NCBI GenBank assembly: GCA_946811185.2
Contig: OX328096.1
Span: forward strand, 39,940,011-40,004,010
Direction: 5' to 3'
Source of the DNA: Hippopus hippopus
Taxonomy: Eukaryota; Mollusca; Bivalvia; Cardiida; Cardiidae
DNA length: 64,000 nt
The notes under the pieces are model-generated. The model had not been told where the DNA came from. It made no database searches and was given only the letters and a program-made list of their open reading frames with translations. Of the stretch, positions 13,801-28,800 are shown in pieces. A program made the position numbers and the translations under genes. The stretch's first letter is position 1. Each line of letters begins with the position of its first letter.

Positions 13801-16800
13801 AAGAACCAGTTTTGAAAAGTACCAGGTAAAGTCTCAATAGAGAAGTTTTACTGTACACTGTTCTCCCATTTTTTCCCCAAGAAATCATGTACGTTGACCT
13901 CGTATCATGTGTATGGTTCATCAATGTACAGAAGAAGTAATTTTATCTTTTAATTAGATATTTAATATGCAAATCTATAACTCACATTGCCACGCTTACA
14001 CGCACAAATAAATATCTGATCTAGATCTATAGATCTATATTACCCTTACTTTTTGAAGTAGCTCTCTCTCTCTCTCTACCTACAAAGAAACAGTACAATA
14101 AATGACCTTAATATTAAAAAAGACCCTCGGTCCAGTATACGGCATTACAAAAATATGTACGTCATAATATCCTTTGTCCTCTTAAATCTATTATATATAT
14201 ATATTACTGTTTGGTAATTCTTACCATCCAATAGGGATTGATATATTACTCTTTATCACACGACAGAAATGTACACTTGTCCCAATTTAAAGAATTTGCA
14301 GACGACAATTAACATGCGGCTCAAATGACGGAGTTTGTCTTTGATACGGTATAAAACAATGAGGAAAAGGAGAAAATGCTGGATACCAGCGTTTTCTCCT
14401 TTTCCCAATTTTTTCTTAAAAGTATAATTTCTCAGGGTCCTTAAAACTTAGGATTAAAGCATTTTTTTCCCTGAACACATCGTGTATATTTGTTACATTT
14501 GTTAATTCATAACAGACATATTGGATCCGACCTGATAAAATTTTATTAAACGAGAGTTCAAAAATGCGAGCGTTCGGTGAGCTTCTTAATTTTTGTTTGT
14601 AGACGAGTTTAACGAAATTTTACCTCAAAAGCCAACGAATGTCAGATTCTTTTTATCACATAACTGAATATAAAGAATTACACTTCATGATGAGTTAAAA
14701 CTAGACCTACATGTGCATGTTTATTGAAATTTACATAAACCCTGTTCGCTTCTTTCACAGGTACATTACGGACGAAAAAAAAAAAAAAAATAAAATAAAT
14801 GAAACTAACATACAATGATATTGTTTTGAATCCATAGAAAATAAAATTTGCAGCTTTGTAGATACAGATTACAAATTTTGACAATTAATTTCTTAAGGAA
14901 ATTAGGGTCTGCAATGTCTTTGAAATGAGGCTATGATTTCAGAGCGTTGACCAAATACGGTCAACAATATGCTTTTCTCAAACGTGTGTAGGATAAGAAA
15001 ATTCGTAATAGCTGTATCACACTGAAAACAAGGGAGATTATGTAATAAAATAGAAATTGTCGTAGTATTCATTTATTTCCACAGTGACAAAATGCCAGGG
15101 ACAATCGCCACCTTATTTAACTAACGACACCGGAGATACCATCATTGTTTCTGAAGCAACTCCAGTTGGTATGTTGATCTATCGATGAGTCTTGTATGGA
15201 CTGTTTTATAGTGCACTCATGTTCGTCTTAAAGACGAAGCCTGTCTAGTCCCGAACGAAATAGTGCAATATCTATAAATATCGCAAAAATATCGGACCAT
15301 GTAGGTCAAATATTAGGTTCTACTTTTTGTGCAGGCTGACTTAGATCTGCACATGCCTGATAATGCCTTCCATCGGTGCCACAAAGGTTAACCTAATACA
15401 ACTGTAAAAAAAGTATTTTTACCAAACGACAAAATTTTGAACTCGTCTAAATTCAAAGTATTTGCAGACGACAAATTCAGTGTGGTCCAAATGATTATTT
15501 CATATCTTGAAAGGGTAGAAAACACTGTAGGAAAAGGAGAAAATGCTGGTTACCAGCATTTTCTCCTTTTCCCACAATATTTTCGAAAGGCTTCCTCAGG
15601 GTCATTAAACCTCGGGATTGTGTGTTAAAAGGTTAACCCAACTTTACTTTTACAGTGAAACACGCCAGTAATAAATACTATATGAGCCATGCTCTGACAA
15701 AAGGAGGCTTAATGCATCTCCGTGATCCATGGTACCATGCAAGCCATCACATACTTATGGATCCGTAATATCCACTTTTTTTAACAACCAACTTAACCAA
15801 GAGATAGACTGGTCCTTGGGCATACAGAAAATTGACCAATAGCGAAAAGTTTCGGCCCAGGTCAGCCTGCGCGGACTGCGCAGGGTGACCTGGGTCGATA
15901 CCTTTCGCAGATGCATTAAGCCCCCTTTTCACAGAGCATGGTTCATATATATATATATGTGAACCATGCTCTGGCAAAAGGGGTTTCAAAGCATCTTCGT
16001 AAGGCATTGTTTCAAGCAACACATACCATAGATATGGATCCATAAAAATTATTTTGTCTTACAGACGACTGAATCATGAGGTAGACTGGTCCTTTGACAT
16101 GCAGAAAATAAACCAATGGCAAAAACTTTCGATACTCTTTATAGATGCATTACATCCCCTTTTCACAGAGCATGACTCATATATATTGTAGTTTAAGAGC
16201 TAATTTTGTCACCGTAACTTAGATCTAAGGTGGCACTGTCTTCCCTGTAGTCTAAAGTCGCGAAGGTAAGTTGTCTTAGCCACTCTTGCGGTTACATACA
16301 TTGTCCGTATGCATCTCTATCAAAAGGTCGATTTCAAATAAAAAGAGTCGGATTCATTCAGCTTCTTTTGAGGAATGAAAAGAAAAACCTCTGATTCTAA
16401 ACTCGGTAACTGTTTCAGTTATTCAAGGTCTACTGTCTGTTTGGTTGAGCCTGTTTGGTCTAGACCTATCAAACAAGCTCACAAATGAATAGTAAAAATT
16501 GTAATTTGAGTTTTTCATAAACTCTGACTAATTTTAAAAACACGTAATATATAATTATTTTGCAAAATCTATCAGGGACAACATTAAGAGTTCTACAAGC
16601 CACCGATGACGACGGAGATGACGTCAGTATTCGTTTCCCAGACTACGCAACGCCTTCAAAAGACCTTATCATCATCAATCAAACAACATTTGGCTCGTCT
16701 GTGGAAGCGGGGTTAATCTTAAACCAGGATTTGGACAGAGATTATGTAAGAAAAAAACAACTGTGAGACCAGTCAGTCAGTTATTTCTCTTGTTTGTTAC

Positions 16801-19800
16801 CAGATCTACGTTGATCCTAATAATTGCATAATAATCTTTAAGTAAGTTTAAATTAGACTTGCTTCGATTTTTCAATTCGGAAGGCCTCTTCAGAACAGAT
16901 CTTCAGTTATTTGCAAAATGAATGTATTTTTTTATTCAAATTATGTGTTTGTACTGAACAGAGATCAATAACAAAGCAATGCTGATCGCATCAGATTGAT
17001 TGATCGAATTTGTCATCACCACCGGTTGCTTATATGGGCGACTCCCATTGAAGGCCGTTAGTATTGTTAAGGGGGATAGTGCAGATACAGGACGAAACCC
17101 ATCCTAAGTTACGCCTGGTTCTTTAACGTGCTCGGTGTATAGCACCGTTACACGGGACCTCGGTTTAACGTTTCATCCGAAAGACTATGAGTAAGTTTTA
17201 GATGGCCAGCCGTGGGAATCGAACCCACACCCTTCAGTGACCCGAAACAAGACGTTCACGAGTCCTACGCTCTACCAAATGAGCTATGCGGGCTGGTCAA
17301 CCGCATCATATCTAACTGAAGTAATTACATGTATCAAACAAAAATCAACTGATACCAGGACTAAATCAGGCATAGGAAGTTGAATTTGGTATCAGTTTAT
17401 GGAAATACTAACCTGCAAGAGGTTACCTTTATGTTTTCTCTGAAAGGGTAGACATTTAATGGAGCATTAAACCAGATCAGATTTTGATTCATGGGGGGAA
17501 CGGGGGGGGGGGGGGGAGGGGGTTATTGGCAAGGGGGCGAGCGAAAAGTTAATATTTTGTAAGGAAAATCATAATTCCCGGAGGAAATGTGTTGAAAATT
17601 AAACTGCGTCCGGTGGGACTCGAAGCAACGTCCTTCAAAACCATGCGCCTTTTCAAGGTGACATATGGACACAACCGATATATTACCGTATTATAAATGT
17701 ATTTATCATTTATTATGTAATAACAGTCATACCGTTATTAATTAACGGGATAAGGAATTTACAGTTAAAAATCCGCGGTAATTCCTCTTGCTTTGTACAT
17801 GCTATGCTCTGACAAAAGGGGGCATGATTTATCTCCGTGATGCATGATACCAAGCAAGCCATCACAGTATTATTGATCCACAAATCCAATTTTAACGATT
17901 GAAAGAAATCATGAGGTACCTTGGTCTTTTGACAGGTAGAAAATTGGCCAATAGTAAAAAGTTTCGGCCCAGGTCAGTCTGTGCGGACTGCGCAGACTGA
18001 TCTGGGTCGATACTTTTTGCAAATGTACCAAGCTCCCTTTTCAGACAGCATGGCTCATATATATTTCTATCTATGTTTTAATTTCAAAGCCATCTCTGCA
18101 CTAAAATGAAACTTAGCAGTCTTTGTTACGATTTTCTAAAAACAACTTCCGAAACCATATCTGATCTATCCCTTTAATGATCACTTTTATGACACACCAA
18201 ACTATAGAAACTAGCCTAAAAACAGAAAACTCAAAATTAGGGGTATTTTGCCTGATAATTCAGTAAGTGAGATATTTCCACGTTTCTTTCAGAATGCAGA
18301 TGTGCGTAACCTACACATACTGTTGGTGGACAATAGTTCAAATGCATTCCAGGTAAGTCAGTCCTTCAGTCTTCTTGTTTTATGTCACAAAACTTTGTTA
18401 TCTTATGGTTTAGATTAGTTATTAGTATAAAAATGAAATAACATTCTTTTTTATCAATTCTTATTTTGTAGTTTGTTGTTGTGATCGACCTGTATATAAC
18501 AGATGTCAATGATGAGACCCCAGTGTTTGAGAATTTACCTTACAGACTGGATTTGCGAGAGGTGAAACATAAAAATAGATAATTATTTGCAACAAACAGT
18601 GTTATCATCTTAATCAAATTAATACTTTTATCCATACTGAATATCTATGAAGTTCTCAAAATATATCTTAAACGAAATTGTCCAGAAAGCCGTCACATAT
18701 TCTCCTCTGACTCACTGTAAGGTCACCGTAAGTCTGCTGTGCGAACAGATTTGTCCAAGTGAGATAAAGTTTAGGATATGCCAGAGCAGTGAAAATACCA
18801 AATAACATATCAAGGGTGGAGATATAAATGTATTTCATTTTAAAGAAAGTGAAGACGGTCCCAAAATCAAAGCACTGAAAGTCCCGAAAGTGGCTTTGAA
18901 ATGAAAACTAACCTTCCATTTTTATCTGACCGGTGCAGGTAAGGTGACGCCGCAAGTCCTTCATCTATTGAGTCCAAAATCTTAGAAAACTAGGGAAAAG
19001 TGGTTTTAAATGTAGGTATTTCTATTGTAGGATCAAGAAAACATGACAGTTGTGTATAGCAGTATAGCAGCTACAGATCCAGACAGTGGTATAGGTGGCC
19101 GTATCTCTTATTCTATACAAGTAAGTTTATGTGCCGTCATAAGCCATTCCTTGATTGAAGATTTTGAGATTAAACAAAATAAATGGTTCTGGGAAAAGGA
19201 GAATCCAGCTTGTGTCAAAAAGCACCCTATGTCAGAGAGTTTGCGCTTAAATGACGAAAAGGGTGGAAGGTTCTTTACTTTAACGAAGCTAGACTGTGTA
19301 TAACAGTTATATGGTAATTTAGTCATTTTCCAAACAATTGTTTACAATATATAATATTAACCTTTGTTTTTCTTTATCTTTATTCATTTCTGTACATGAA
19401 AAAGAGTAATGGTAAATTCATCGTATCAATATACATGTACGAGAAATTTAACAAACTGGTAGATTTTAACAGTGCCGTTTGTTCAGTTTTGAGGCTAGTA
19501 TCATTTTCCTAATTCTTATCCTTTTCAATGATTTATTTATATACTTTCATTTTAACCCTTTTCTTTTTTTTCAGCCTGTTACACAGGTAAGGTTAGATTT
19601 CTTTGCCTTTAGAAGTAATTTATTTCCTTTTGGCATCTAAATATATATTTTTTTCTAACGACTATTTCTAACATTTTTTTACGTTATCTGTTTATCTGGT
19701 TGTTGTCAGATTTGATATCGTCTGTGGCATCTTTTTGGATTTGTCTCGAATAGTACATTTTCAACTGCAACCAAAACTTTTCCTTATTATGAGCACTCTC

Positions 19801-22800
19801 AGCTTTTTCTAAACCTTTGGTGCATTCTCATAGAGAGCGCTGCAAAATGAGATGGCAATCTTTCATCTGAAAAGACTACATTAATAAAAAACATGCTGTT
19901 TTTGCAGATTTTGCTAAATACAACGTAAAATATTGTGTATTTTTTTGTAGTCCATCCAAGATGCCAGCCTGTTCCTGGAGACATTTAGTATAAACAACGT
20001 AACAGGAGATCTTACATTAATTAAGTCATTGGACTATGAACAAGTACAGGTTTATCAGTTTAATGTGATAGCGAAGGTGGGTTGACATGTTTTCTATATC
20101 CTCACAGCAGCAAGTTTTCGGAATCGCTATAATTATTCCACCAGTTTAGCACTTGGGCGCCAAATAATGATGGATAAACTCAGTTTGTTAAAGGATGGAA
20201 ATAAACTGTTCGGTCAACTTCAAGGTTCTTTGACAGGAAAACCTCAAGGAAGATATTAGACAGTGTAGATTCGAGATCAGACTGCATATTCTGTGCCGTC
20301 TTATATTTCATACATTCTGTACACAAAAGCAACTCCAATATTCTTTTAAGCCGTAAGACATAGGTACATCTTTTCCTGTAACCCTGCTAACTGCATTCAC
20401 CAACCAATGCGATAAGCGGGGAAATTGTAATATTTAATCGGTTAAGAACATATTTTTATGCACAACTGCAATTTCAAATTCCATGTTTAAGACCTGTGCC
20501 ATCAAACAAGCCACACAGTTTTATTGATAATGGACTTTGTATGCGGGTAATTGGGTGTAGTTTTCGATATCTGCTGGTAAAATTGCCTCTCTTAAAGTGA
20601 TTTCAGGTCGTGATGAAAAGGACATGGGTTTATGTATTTGAACCTCGTGGTTATATATGATACTTGTATACTTGAACAGGATGGGTATAGTGTAAATTCG
20701 ACCGAGGTATTGACAATTCGTATATTGGACGTTCAGGATACACCACCGATATTTCTAGGAACCCCCTATGTGGTTACAGTCACTGAGAATATACCAGTGG
20801 TAGGTATAATGTACATTTTTAGGGAAATCTTATTAGTTTGTCCGGATTTTGGACTAGATACACTTGCTCTTTTAGAATAGTGTAGCTCATCCTTTGTGAA
20901 ACATTTTGGACTGCCGCTACATTTTTTTCAAACCATAAATGAGAAAATACAGATTGTATATTCTAAGTTTATTGGTGCTGTTAAAGCGTAACTTGAAATT
21001 TCCAGTTATTTTTCGATAGTTGCAACATATGGACCAAAACTTTGAACGAATTTCTCGGTCCTACATGTATATGATCTAACGTTGAGATTGGATTGCTGAC
21101 AAATTGACTTTCCGATTATCGAATAACATATCAAAATCTGAGTTTGCAAATTTGAGCTTCATGCTTAAGAGTCGATACGCCAGGAAGACATGCATGTGTC
21201 TTTGAAAAGAAGAAGAAGAAGAAGAAGAAGAAGAAACTTTTATTTGACTTATTATCCAAATATCATTGCAGGGTACTCATTTTTACACAATTCGATCTCT
21301 GGACGGGGACAGAGGAGTTCCGAATGCAGTACAGTTCATGTTTTCTGGTGGTAACTATATTAACCCTGAAAGGGCCTTTCACAACTTCAGTTGCCTCCTG
21401 CAGTCAGACTGCAGTCAGTCTGATAGATGATCTAAACTGCTGGCTTTGCTCAGAAATTCTAGACAAAAGCAACCTTGAAACTGCCGTAGTTGGAGTCTCG
21501 TTTTTAAACTGAAACGCCCGCTTGGTTGATTTCGAATTTTTAGGGCTATAGAGCCAACTATATTGTAGTGTCTCGGATATATTTTAGGCATATAACTGTC
21601 TTTTATGGATTTTTGTAAGCTGTAAATTGTAGTCTGTTACTTCTTGTCTAATCGCTTCTGACTTGGTAGACGTCCACGCAGCTAGTTGTCAGATGAGAGA
21701 GTGATCCACGATACACAATGGTACTCTACATAAACTTTTTTCTGCCGCTCCGGTTCAGAGGCTACTGTGCTGGCACCCAGCGTCAATTTATATAGATTAT
21801 ATGTAGTCGCCACGCTTTTTTGATTGTCATTTGCTTCTTTTGAGTAATTCATGATTCACAACCATTGTCTGTTTTTTTAAAAAAGCTATCATACCAAATC
21901 AGTCAGCATATTTTTTTCTTTTTATTCATAGTAATTTCTGCCATTAGTATTCATCCTTACAGACATTCGAAACACGTGTTTTAGCAGAAAAATGACCAGT
22001 TTGATATCGTTTAGCTTTTTTGTGTTGTTAGTGTTACTACTACTACTACTACTCCTTCTACAACTACTACTTCTACTATTATTATTACTTCTACGACTAC
22101 TTATTTCTCTTTTTTTTCTGAACTGAATTTTAATACCGTCGCAAATATTTTGGCAGGCCCTTGTCAGTCCGTCTTTAACATCGATAATTCAACAGGGGAA
22201 GTAACTGTGTCCGATATCGTAGACAGAGATGATGGTGAAATTATGGAGAACGGAGGCATTTGTGAAATCCAGGTCATGGTAGGTATTCTTGATTAACTGT
22301 TGGAAGCCGATTGCTTTTGCTTTTTATCCATGAAAGTGTATGGTAAATAGGAATATATGGTTCGGCGACCTTGTAAGTTAAAGTAAATTGTACTCAGACT
22401 CTCCAATTTTTGGTGGTAGGCTTTACCTATCAGGTTCAAGCCTGATTTATTTTATTTTCTTTTTCTGGATTACATCTTCACCTGATGTCCACATAAGCGC
22501 ATTCAGATGGCAGATATAGTGTGACTTTAATGGTGTGACTAGTCTTTGAAAAGGTAGGACATAATGTGGCTAAGGGATATTTGCTTGTAACCAGCATTTT
22601 CTCTTTTCCACCGATGTTTCAAAAGAAATCCACCTCAGTTTCGTTAAAACAGAATTGTTTGGTCGAGGTTTGAGTCAAGCGCAATTTATATGTTTAGGTA
22701 TCCGAGATACAGAATATTTTTGGCATGACTGTGACATAGTATTAACATTAGCGATGTCTCTGTTTCCCGAAGATAAAAGAATTTGCTCTCGACAGCACGG

Positions 22801-25800
22801 TCGTAATACTTCGGTGGCGTCACATAAAGTATTAACCGATGTTTCTATTTTTAGGTTTTGAAGAAATAAATTTCGCCCAGCACGTTCAAAGCACGGTCTT
22901 GACCTCACGACGATGTATATGACTGTTTCTAAATTTTGTAGGAAGAGGCAAATTTTACCACGTACGATCCAAAATCGGATGTGACGTAACCAAGTATTTA
23001 CATTGGCTGTGTTTCTATTTATAGGTTTCTGAAAATGAGGCGAATTTCCCCCAGCACGGTCCAAGCACTGCTGTGACGTCACTTAATATTTACATAGGTG
23101 ACGAGAACGACAATCAACCGACCTTCAACTTGCAATCGTATAAAGCTTATATAGAAAATACAGCTTTACTGAACTACCCGATTCAGTTCGAAAATAGGAC
23201 CGAGATGTCTATTCAAGATTTAGATCAGGTTCAGTTAAGCTCTGTCACTGCCAATGGCGACTTAAAACTGGCTTTTGTAGACGGCGTAAATTAAGATTGG
23301 ACTGCACAAAAGATGTAGTCTGATCCTGGGTCTACACCGTTCACTGACTGATGCCAAAATAAGCAAATGATCATCTGGTGTTGTTGTAGAAATCACATTT
23401 TGACCTCGTAAAAGAGCTGAATACGTTCAGCTTGCAGTGAAAGAGTTAGACAAAACCGCTCATGACTGCGACAAATTACGAAAAAAAAAAAACTTCACTT
23501 AAAACTGGGAAGAAAGGTTTGTTGCGGAGAAGTTTTCTCAAAGTTTTCTCAAAACCTGGTTCCTTACATCAGCAGGGTCCGCTTTCACCAACCATTCTTA
23601 CTGTAAATAGGCTAAAGAAGTAGGAAATAGAAAAACCATTGTAATGAGCAGGGTTGTTGGAGTAAGAATAATGTTTCTAAATGACTTGATTAACTAGAAA
23701 GAGTCATAGTCTGTGAAAGTGGGGCTTAATGCACCTGAAAAGAGTATCGACCTATGTCAGCCAGCGCAGGAAGACATTGGTCGAAATTTTTGCTGTTTGT
23801 AAATTTTATGCTTGTCCAAGGACCGTTCTACCTCCAGATTTAGTCAATAGATAGACTGAATGTATTTTATGGATCCTTAATTATGCAAGGGCTTGCATGG
23901 TAGAATGAATCACGGAGACGCTTATACCCCTTTTTGATACAGCCCTACTCAGATTATCTAATTCGTATGATTTCAAAGTCATCTGCTGCGAATTTGTTTG
24001 ATGAAGTCAAGAGTAATTCGCTTGACAAACTACGATTGATAAAGAAATTGAGATAAAATATTATCGATAATGCCCCTGAATTTTACTCCGGCTTTTTCTA
24101 AATGACTTTGTAGCAAACTTTGATTCATTTCAAACTTGATCATTAAAATAAAATACGAGTACTATTACAGGGTTCCAGTGGTATTCTAGAGTTATATTTA
24201 CGAGGACAAGACGGAGATCTCACGTTTGATTTTGAGCCCATACCCAGTGTGATAGCTTCGAGTGGGCGTCCATTGATTGCCTTAAAAAGTCCAGAGTTAC
24301 TGTATAGACGAGAAGAAATAATTCTATATGTAAGTATCTGTCCATGTATATCATTATTGCGACACAACGCTAAGGCAAATACCTCTGATATGGAGGGCAC
24401 GAGTAGCATGTCCACCGGCTACGTCCGAATCTGGGTTGAAAAATAAAAGCAATGCGGAAAAAAAGATACGACTTGGCAATCATATACACGCACTTCAACG
24501 CTTTTACTGCCGTGGCGACTTAAACATAATTTGGGCACGGGGTATGACAAGATCAGACTGCACAAAACATAGTCTGATCTTGAATCTACACCGCCTGCTA
24601 CCCGATTCTGTACTTTGACAAAAAACCAAATGGATGTCATTATCCACTTTTCTTTGATATTAATATGTAAGATTTTTCAGATCGAGAGAGTTTTATGATA
24701 ATAAGAACTCATTGTCTGAGTGGGACTTTACAAAGCTGTAAACTGCATTCCAGTCGAATTATAGCGACAGCTTACTTTTTCACGTCTTTGTATCCGGTTC
24801 CACTACTACAACGCCTGGGCTTTGCAGTGCCTTGTTCCTGGACGTGACGGCATGACCATCAGTGTCACCAGTGAGAATCAAGCCAGAATTACCAGATAAC
24901 ATCCGATGCCTTAACCACAAAGCGATGGACGACCCATCATTTGAAATGTATATTTGTGAAGTACACAAGATCTTATCCCCTTATTTCAGTCAAATCCCCG
25001 AGCCCCGGTAGCTCAGTCTGCAATGTACAGGACTTGAGAACAGGGGGTCGCTGATTCGATCCCCGGCCCGGCCAATTTCTTTCCGAGGACTGATGATAGT
25101 CGTTGCGACAGGTTTCATTCCTCTATCCGGCACCACTGAACATTGTTTTGACGATGGTTATGTGGAAAAGTAGCCAGTGGCTTGGAAAGAATATTGTGCG
25201 GAGTACTGGTAAAAGAAACTCCAGGAAAGCATGGATAGGTGCACTGGCTGCCGCGATGTAACTGAAGTAATGTTGAAAACGGCGTTAAACACCATACAAT
25301 TCAGTCAAACCACCGCCACGATTCACTTATGTCTTTCCTAGATTTGACTACTCCAAGGGTTTGGCTTTGCAGTGCTTTGTCTAATAAAGGATCCTTATCA
25401 TAAATAACTAGATTACTATGTAACCCTTTACGGAACAATAAAGTCCTAGAGAAAATCCTTATCCTGAGAAAAATGCTGGGATTTGTTTTTTTAGAAAGGT
25501 AAAATAATATTGTGGAAAAAAAAAGGAGAAAATAAATGTTCGTTTCTAGCATTTTCTCCTTTCCCAAGACTGTTTCAATAGCCTTTTTTCATGGACAGGG
25601 CCGTTAAAACTCGGGAGTGTTTGGTAAAGGATTAACCGTTTACTAAACAATCCCGTGTTTTAACGACCCCGAAAAACAAGACTTTTGAAGACATTGTGGG
25701 AAAAGGAGAAAATGCTGGTAACCAGCATTTTCTCCTTTTCCCATAATGTTTTTACCCTATCAAAGACAGAAATTATCTTTTAAGCGAGATTTGTTATCTG

Positions 25801-28800
25801 CTAGTGGTTTCAATTAGGTGGATTTTAAAATTGGCGTTTGGTAAAGTATTAACCCTTAGGCTGCTAAGCGCGACTCAATGACCTTTTTCGGACAATGTAG
25901 ATCAAGATCAGACTTCACAAAACGTGTAGTCTGATCTTGGATCTACACTGTCCGATAAGGAGATATTTTTCTCCAATTTTACTATCGGCTTGAAAGTTTG
26001 ATATGAGTTATTTAACAGGTTAAGAGTTAAATTGCAAAGGAACAGACTGATAAACGTTTGTCTATATCAATGTCAGATTTTTGCCGTGGAACGAGATACA
26101 ACAGAGAGTTACTCAGCATCAGCTACTATTACCATTCGTATTCTCCCTGTCGCTACGACGGCCGTTACCACGACAACCATTAAAACAACCACCCCTGTTT
26201 ATAAGGACCCTTTCATACGTACGTTTTTTTTGTTATTAGCTCATCTGAGCACAAAGGGCTCATGGTGAGCTTTTGTGATCGTGCTGTGTCCGGCGTCCGT
26301 CGTGCGTCGTCCGTCGTCAACTTTTCCTTGTGTACGCTCTAGAGGCCACATTTTCAGTCCAATACTCATGAAACTTGGTCATAATGTTTGTCTTGATGAT
26401 ATTTCGGACAAGTTCGAAAATGGGTCGGGTCATGTCGGGTCAAAAACTAGGTCACTAGGGCAAATCTTAGAAAAACCTTGTGTACGCTCTAGAGGCCACA
26501 TTTTCAGTCCAAAACTCTTGAAAGTTGGTCAGAATGTTTGTCTTGATAATATCTCGAACGACTTTGAAAATGGGTCATGTCAGGTCAAAACTAGGTCACT
26601 AGGTCAAATCTTAGAAAAACCTTGTGTATGTTCTAGAGGCCATACTTTTAGTCCAAAACTCTTGGTAGTTGGTCAGAATAATTGTCTTGATGATGTCTTG
26701 GATGACTTTGAAAATGGGTCATGTCGGGTCAAAAACTAGGTCACTAGGGCAAATCTTAAAAAAACCTTGTGTATGCTGTAGAGGCCATATTTTCAGTCCA
26801 AAACTCTTGAAAATTGGTCAGAATGGTTGTCTTGATGACATCTCGGACGAGTTTGAAAATGGGTCATGTCGAGTCAAAAACTAGGTCACTAGGTCAAATC
26901 TTAGAAAAACCTTGTGTATGCTCTACAGGCCATATTTTCAGTCCAAAACTTTTTGAAAGTTGGTCAGAATGCTTGTCTTGATGATATCTCGGATGAGTTC
27001 TAAAATGGGTCATGTTGGATCAAAAACTAGGTCACTATGTTAAATCTTAGAAAAACCTTGTGTACGCTGTAGAGGCCATATTTTCAGTGCAAAACTGTTG
27101 AAAGTTGATCAGAATGTTTGTCTTGATGATATCTCAGACGAGTTTGAAAATGGGTTATGTCGGGTCAAAAACTAGGTCACTAGGTTAAATCTTAGAAAAA
27201 CCTTGTGTACGCTCTAGAGGTCACATTTTTAGTCCAATACTCTTGAAAATTGGTCAGAATCTTTGGATTGATGATATCTCAAACAAGTTCCAAAATGGAT
27301 CATGTTGGATCAAAAACTAGGTCACTAGGCCAAATCTTCGAAAAACATTGTGTTTGCTCTAGAGGCCACATTTTTAGTCCAATACTCTTGAAAATTGGTC
27401 AGAATGTTTGTCTTGATGATATCGTGGATGATTCTGAAAATTGGTCATGTCGGGTCGAAAACTAGGTCACAAGGTCAAATCTTAGAAAAACCTTGTATAC
27501 ACTTTTGAAAGAGATTTAAAATGGATCATGTTTGGTCAAAAGGCTCAGGTGAGCGACTTCAGGGCCATCATGGCCCTCTTGTTTTTTGTAATGTTATTGA
27601 TAGCATTGTTTCTAATTTTTTCATGACAAAACCCGCACTTTCATATTGCAAGACTTTTTCCTTCTTTGTGGTCAGAATGACATCTTCATTTTGTGCTCAA
27701 AGTGTTGAATCACTATCAGGTATTATCAATGATATAATGGTCCGATTTTCATAGGATATATGATACGATTTTAAATGAAAAGTGTACTTAGAATATATAA
27801 AAATAAGATAAAACTAATTAACAAAAAATTCGGGTATATTTCGACTCGGCTACAAGACCACACTTCTGTGACTTATTGGTAATAGAAAGGCATCAACAAA
27901 AATATTTTTAATATCCAATTTCTACAAAAGTTGAATAACATTTTAATCTAGACTATGTCCCTTCTACAGAACAGTCCGAATCGAAGGATATAATGTCCAA
28001 ATTGTCGCATATTCAAATACATGTATAAGATTTTAGTGGTAGAGAGTCTTGATTGCCCATTTATTTTGTCCATTTTAACCCCTTACTCTTTACCACGTGA
28101 CAAAATTTGACCCTTGTCCTAATTGAAAGCATATTCAGACAACAAAATTGGTTATCACTATTTTTTTCTTTTCCAACAATGTTTTCAAAAGCTGTCTTCC
28201 TTGTTCGTTAACATTCGCAATTGTGTAGTAAAGGGTTAATCTGCTAAATAAAGGAATCAAATCGAAGGAGTACCATAAGGAACAAGTATTACGATTTCCA
28301 ATTCTGGTTCACCGGAAAAATCCTAATCGTATCGAACAGGGTAGATTCAGATCACATTGCACGTTTTGTGCATTTGTATATTTAAGCAAATATAAAATTA
28401 CAAGTATTTGGGTTTTGTATCTCGCCTGAAAATGTCCTTTGGGTTTATTGGGCACTCTATGGGTTGATCAGATCTAAAAAGGCCTCTACACGTTGTTTCC
28501 TTTTATTTCAGCTAGCATTCTGGGAGTTGTATTATCCTGTTTATTGGTGATTTGGGCCATGGTTATAACAGCATACTACTGTTACAAACGTAGAAGGTAA
28601 CTTTTCAGTGCATTTTTTTTTTATTTATAGTGTAGCTATTTCGCGTTATTTAATGAAAGAAGCAGAACCAAGTGTAAGGAATACAAAATTTGGTCACACA
28701 CTGTGCAGGATCAGTACAGTGCAGCAATGTTGATGTTTCGCCTTTGAAGCAATTGCTTGCAGAAAAGATCAGTGCGAACATTCTCCTCACAGCTACTTTA

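Noticed and set aside
17205..17300. tRNA gene on the minus strand
   Set aside because: A and B boxes are present, but the stems do not close properly, and the sequence continues into a SINE body found again at 57640.
22675..23082. 135-aa minus-strand frame
   Set aside because: It is antisense to the 85-bp tandem copies of cadherin exon 12, and its internal repetition comes from that array.
25000..25075. tRNA gene on the plus strand
   Set aside because: Same reasoning: a tRNA-like head attached to a SINE core and tail with a second copy at 35275.
26275..26884. Open frames of 154 and 71 aa with internal repeats
   Set aside because: They are translations of the family D 145-bp tandem unit, in different frames in different copies, without similarity to a protein family.
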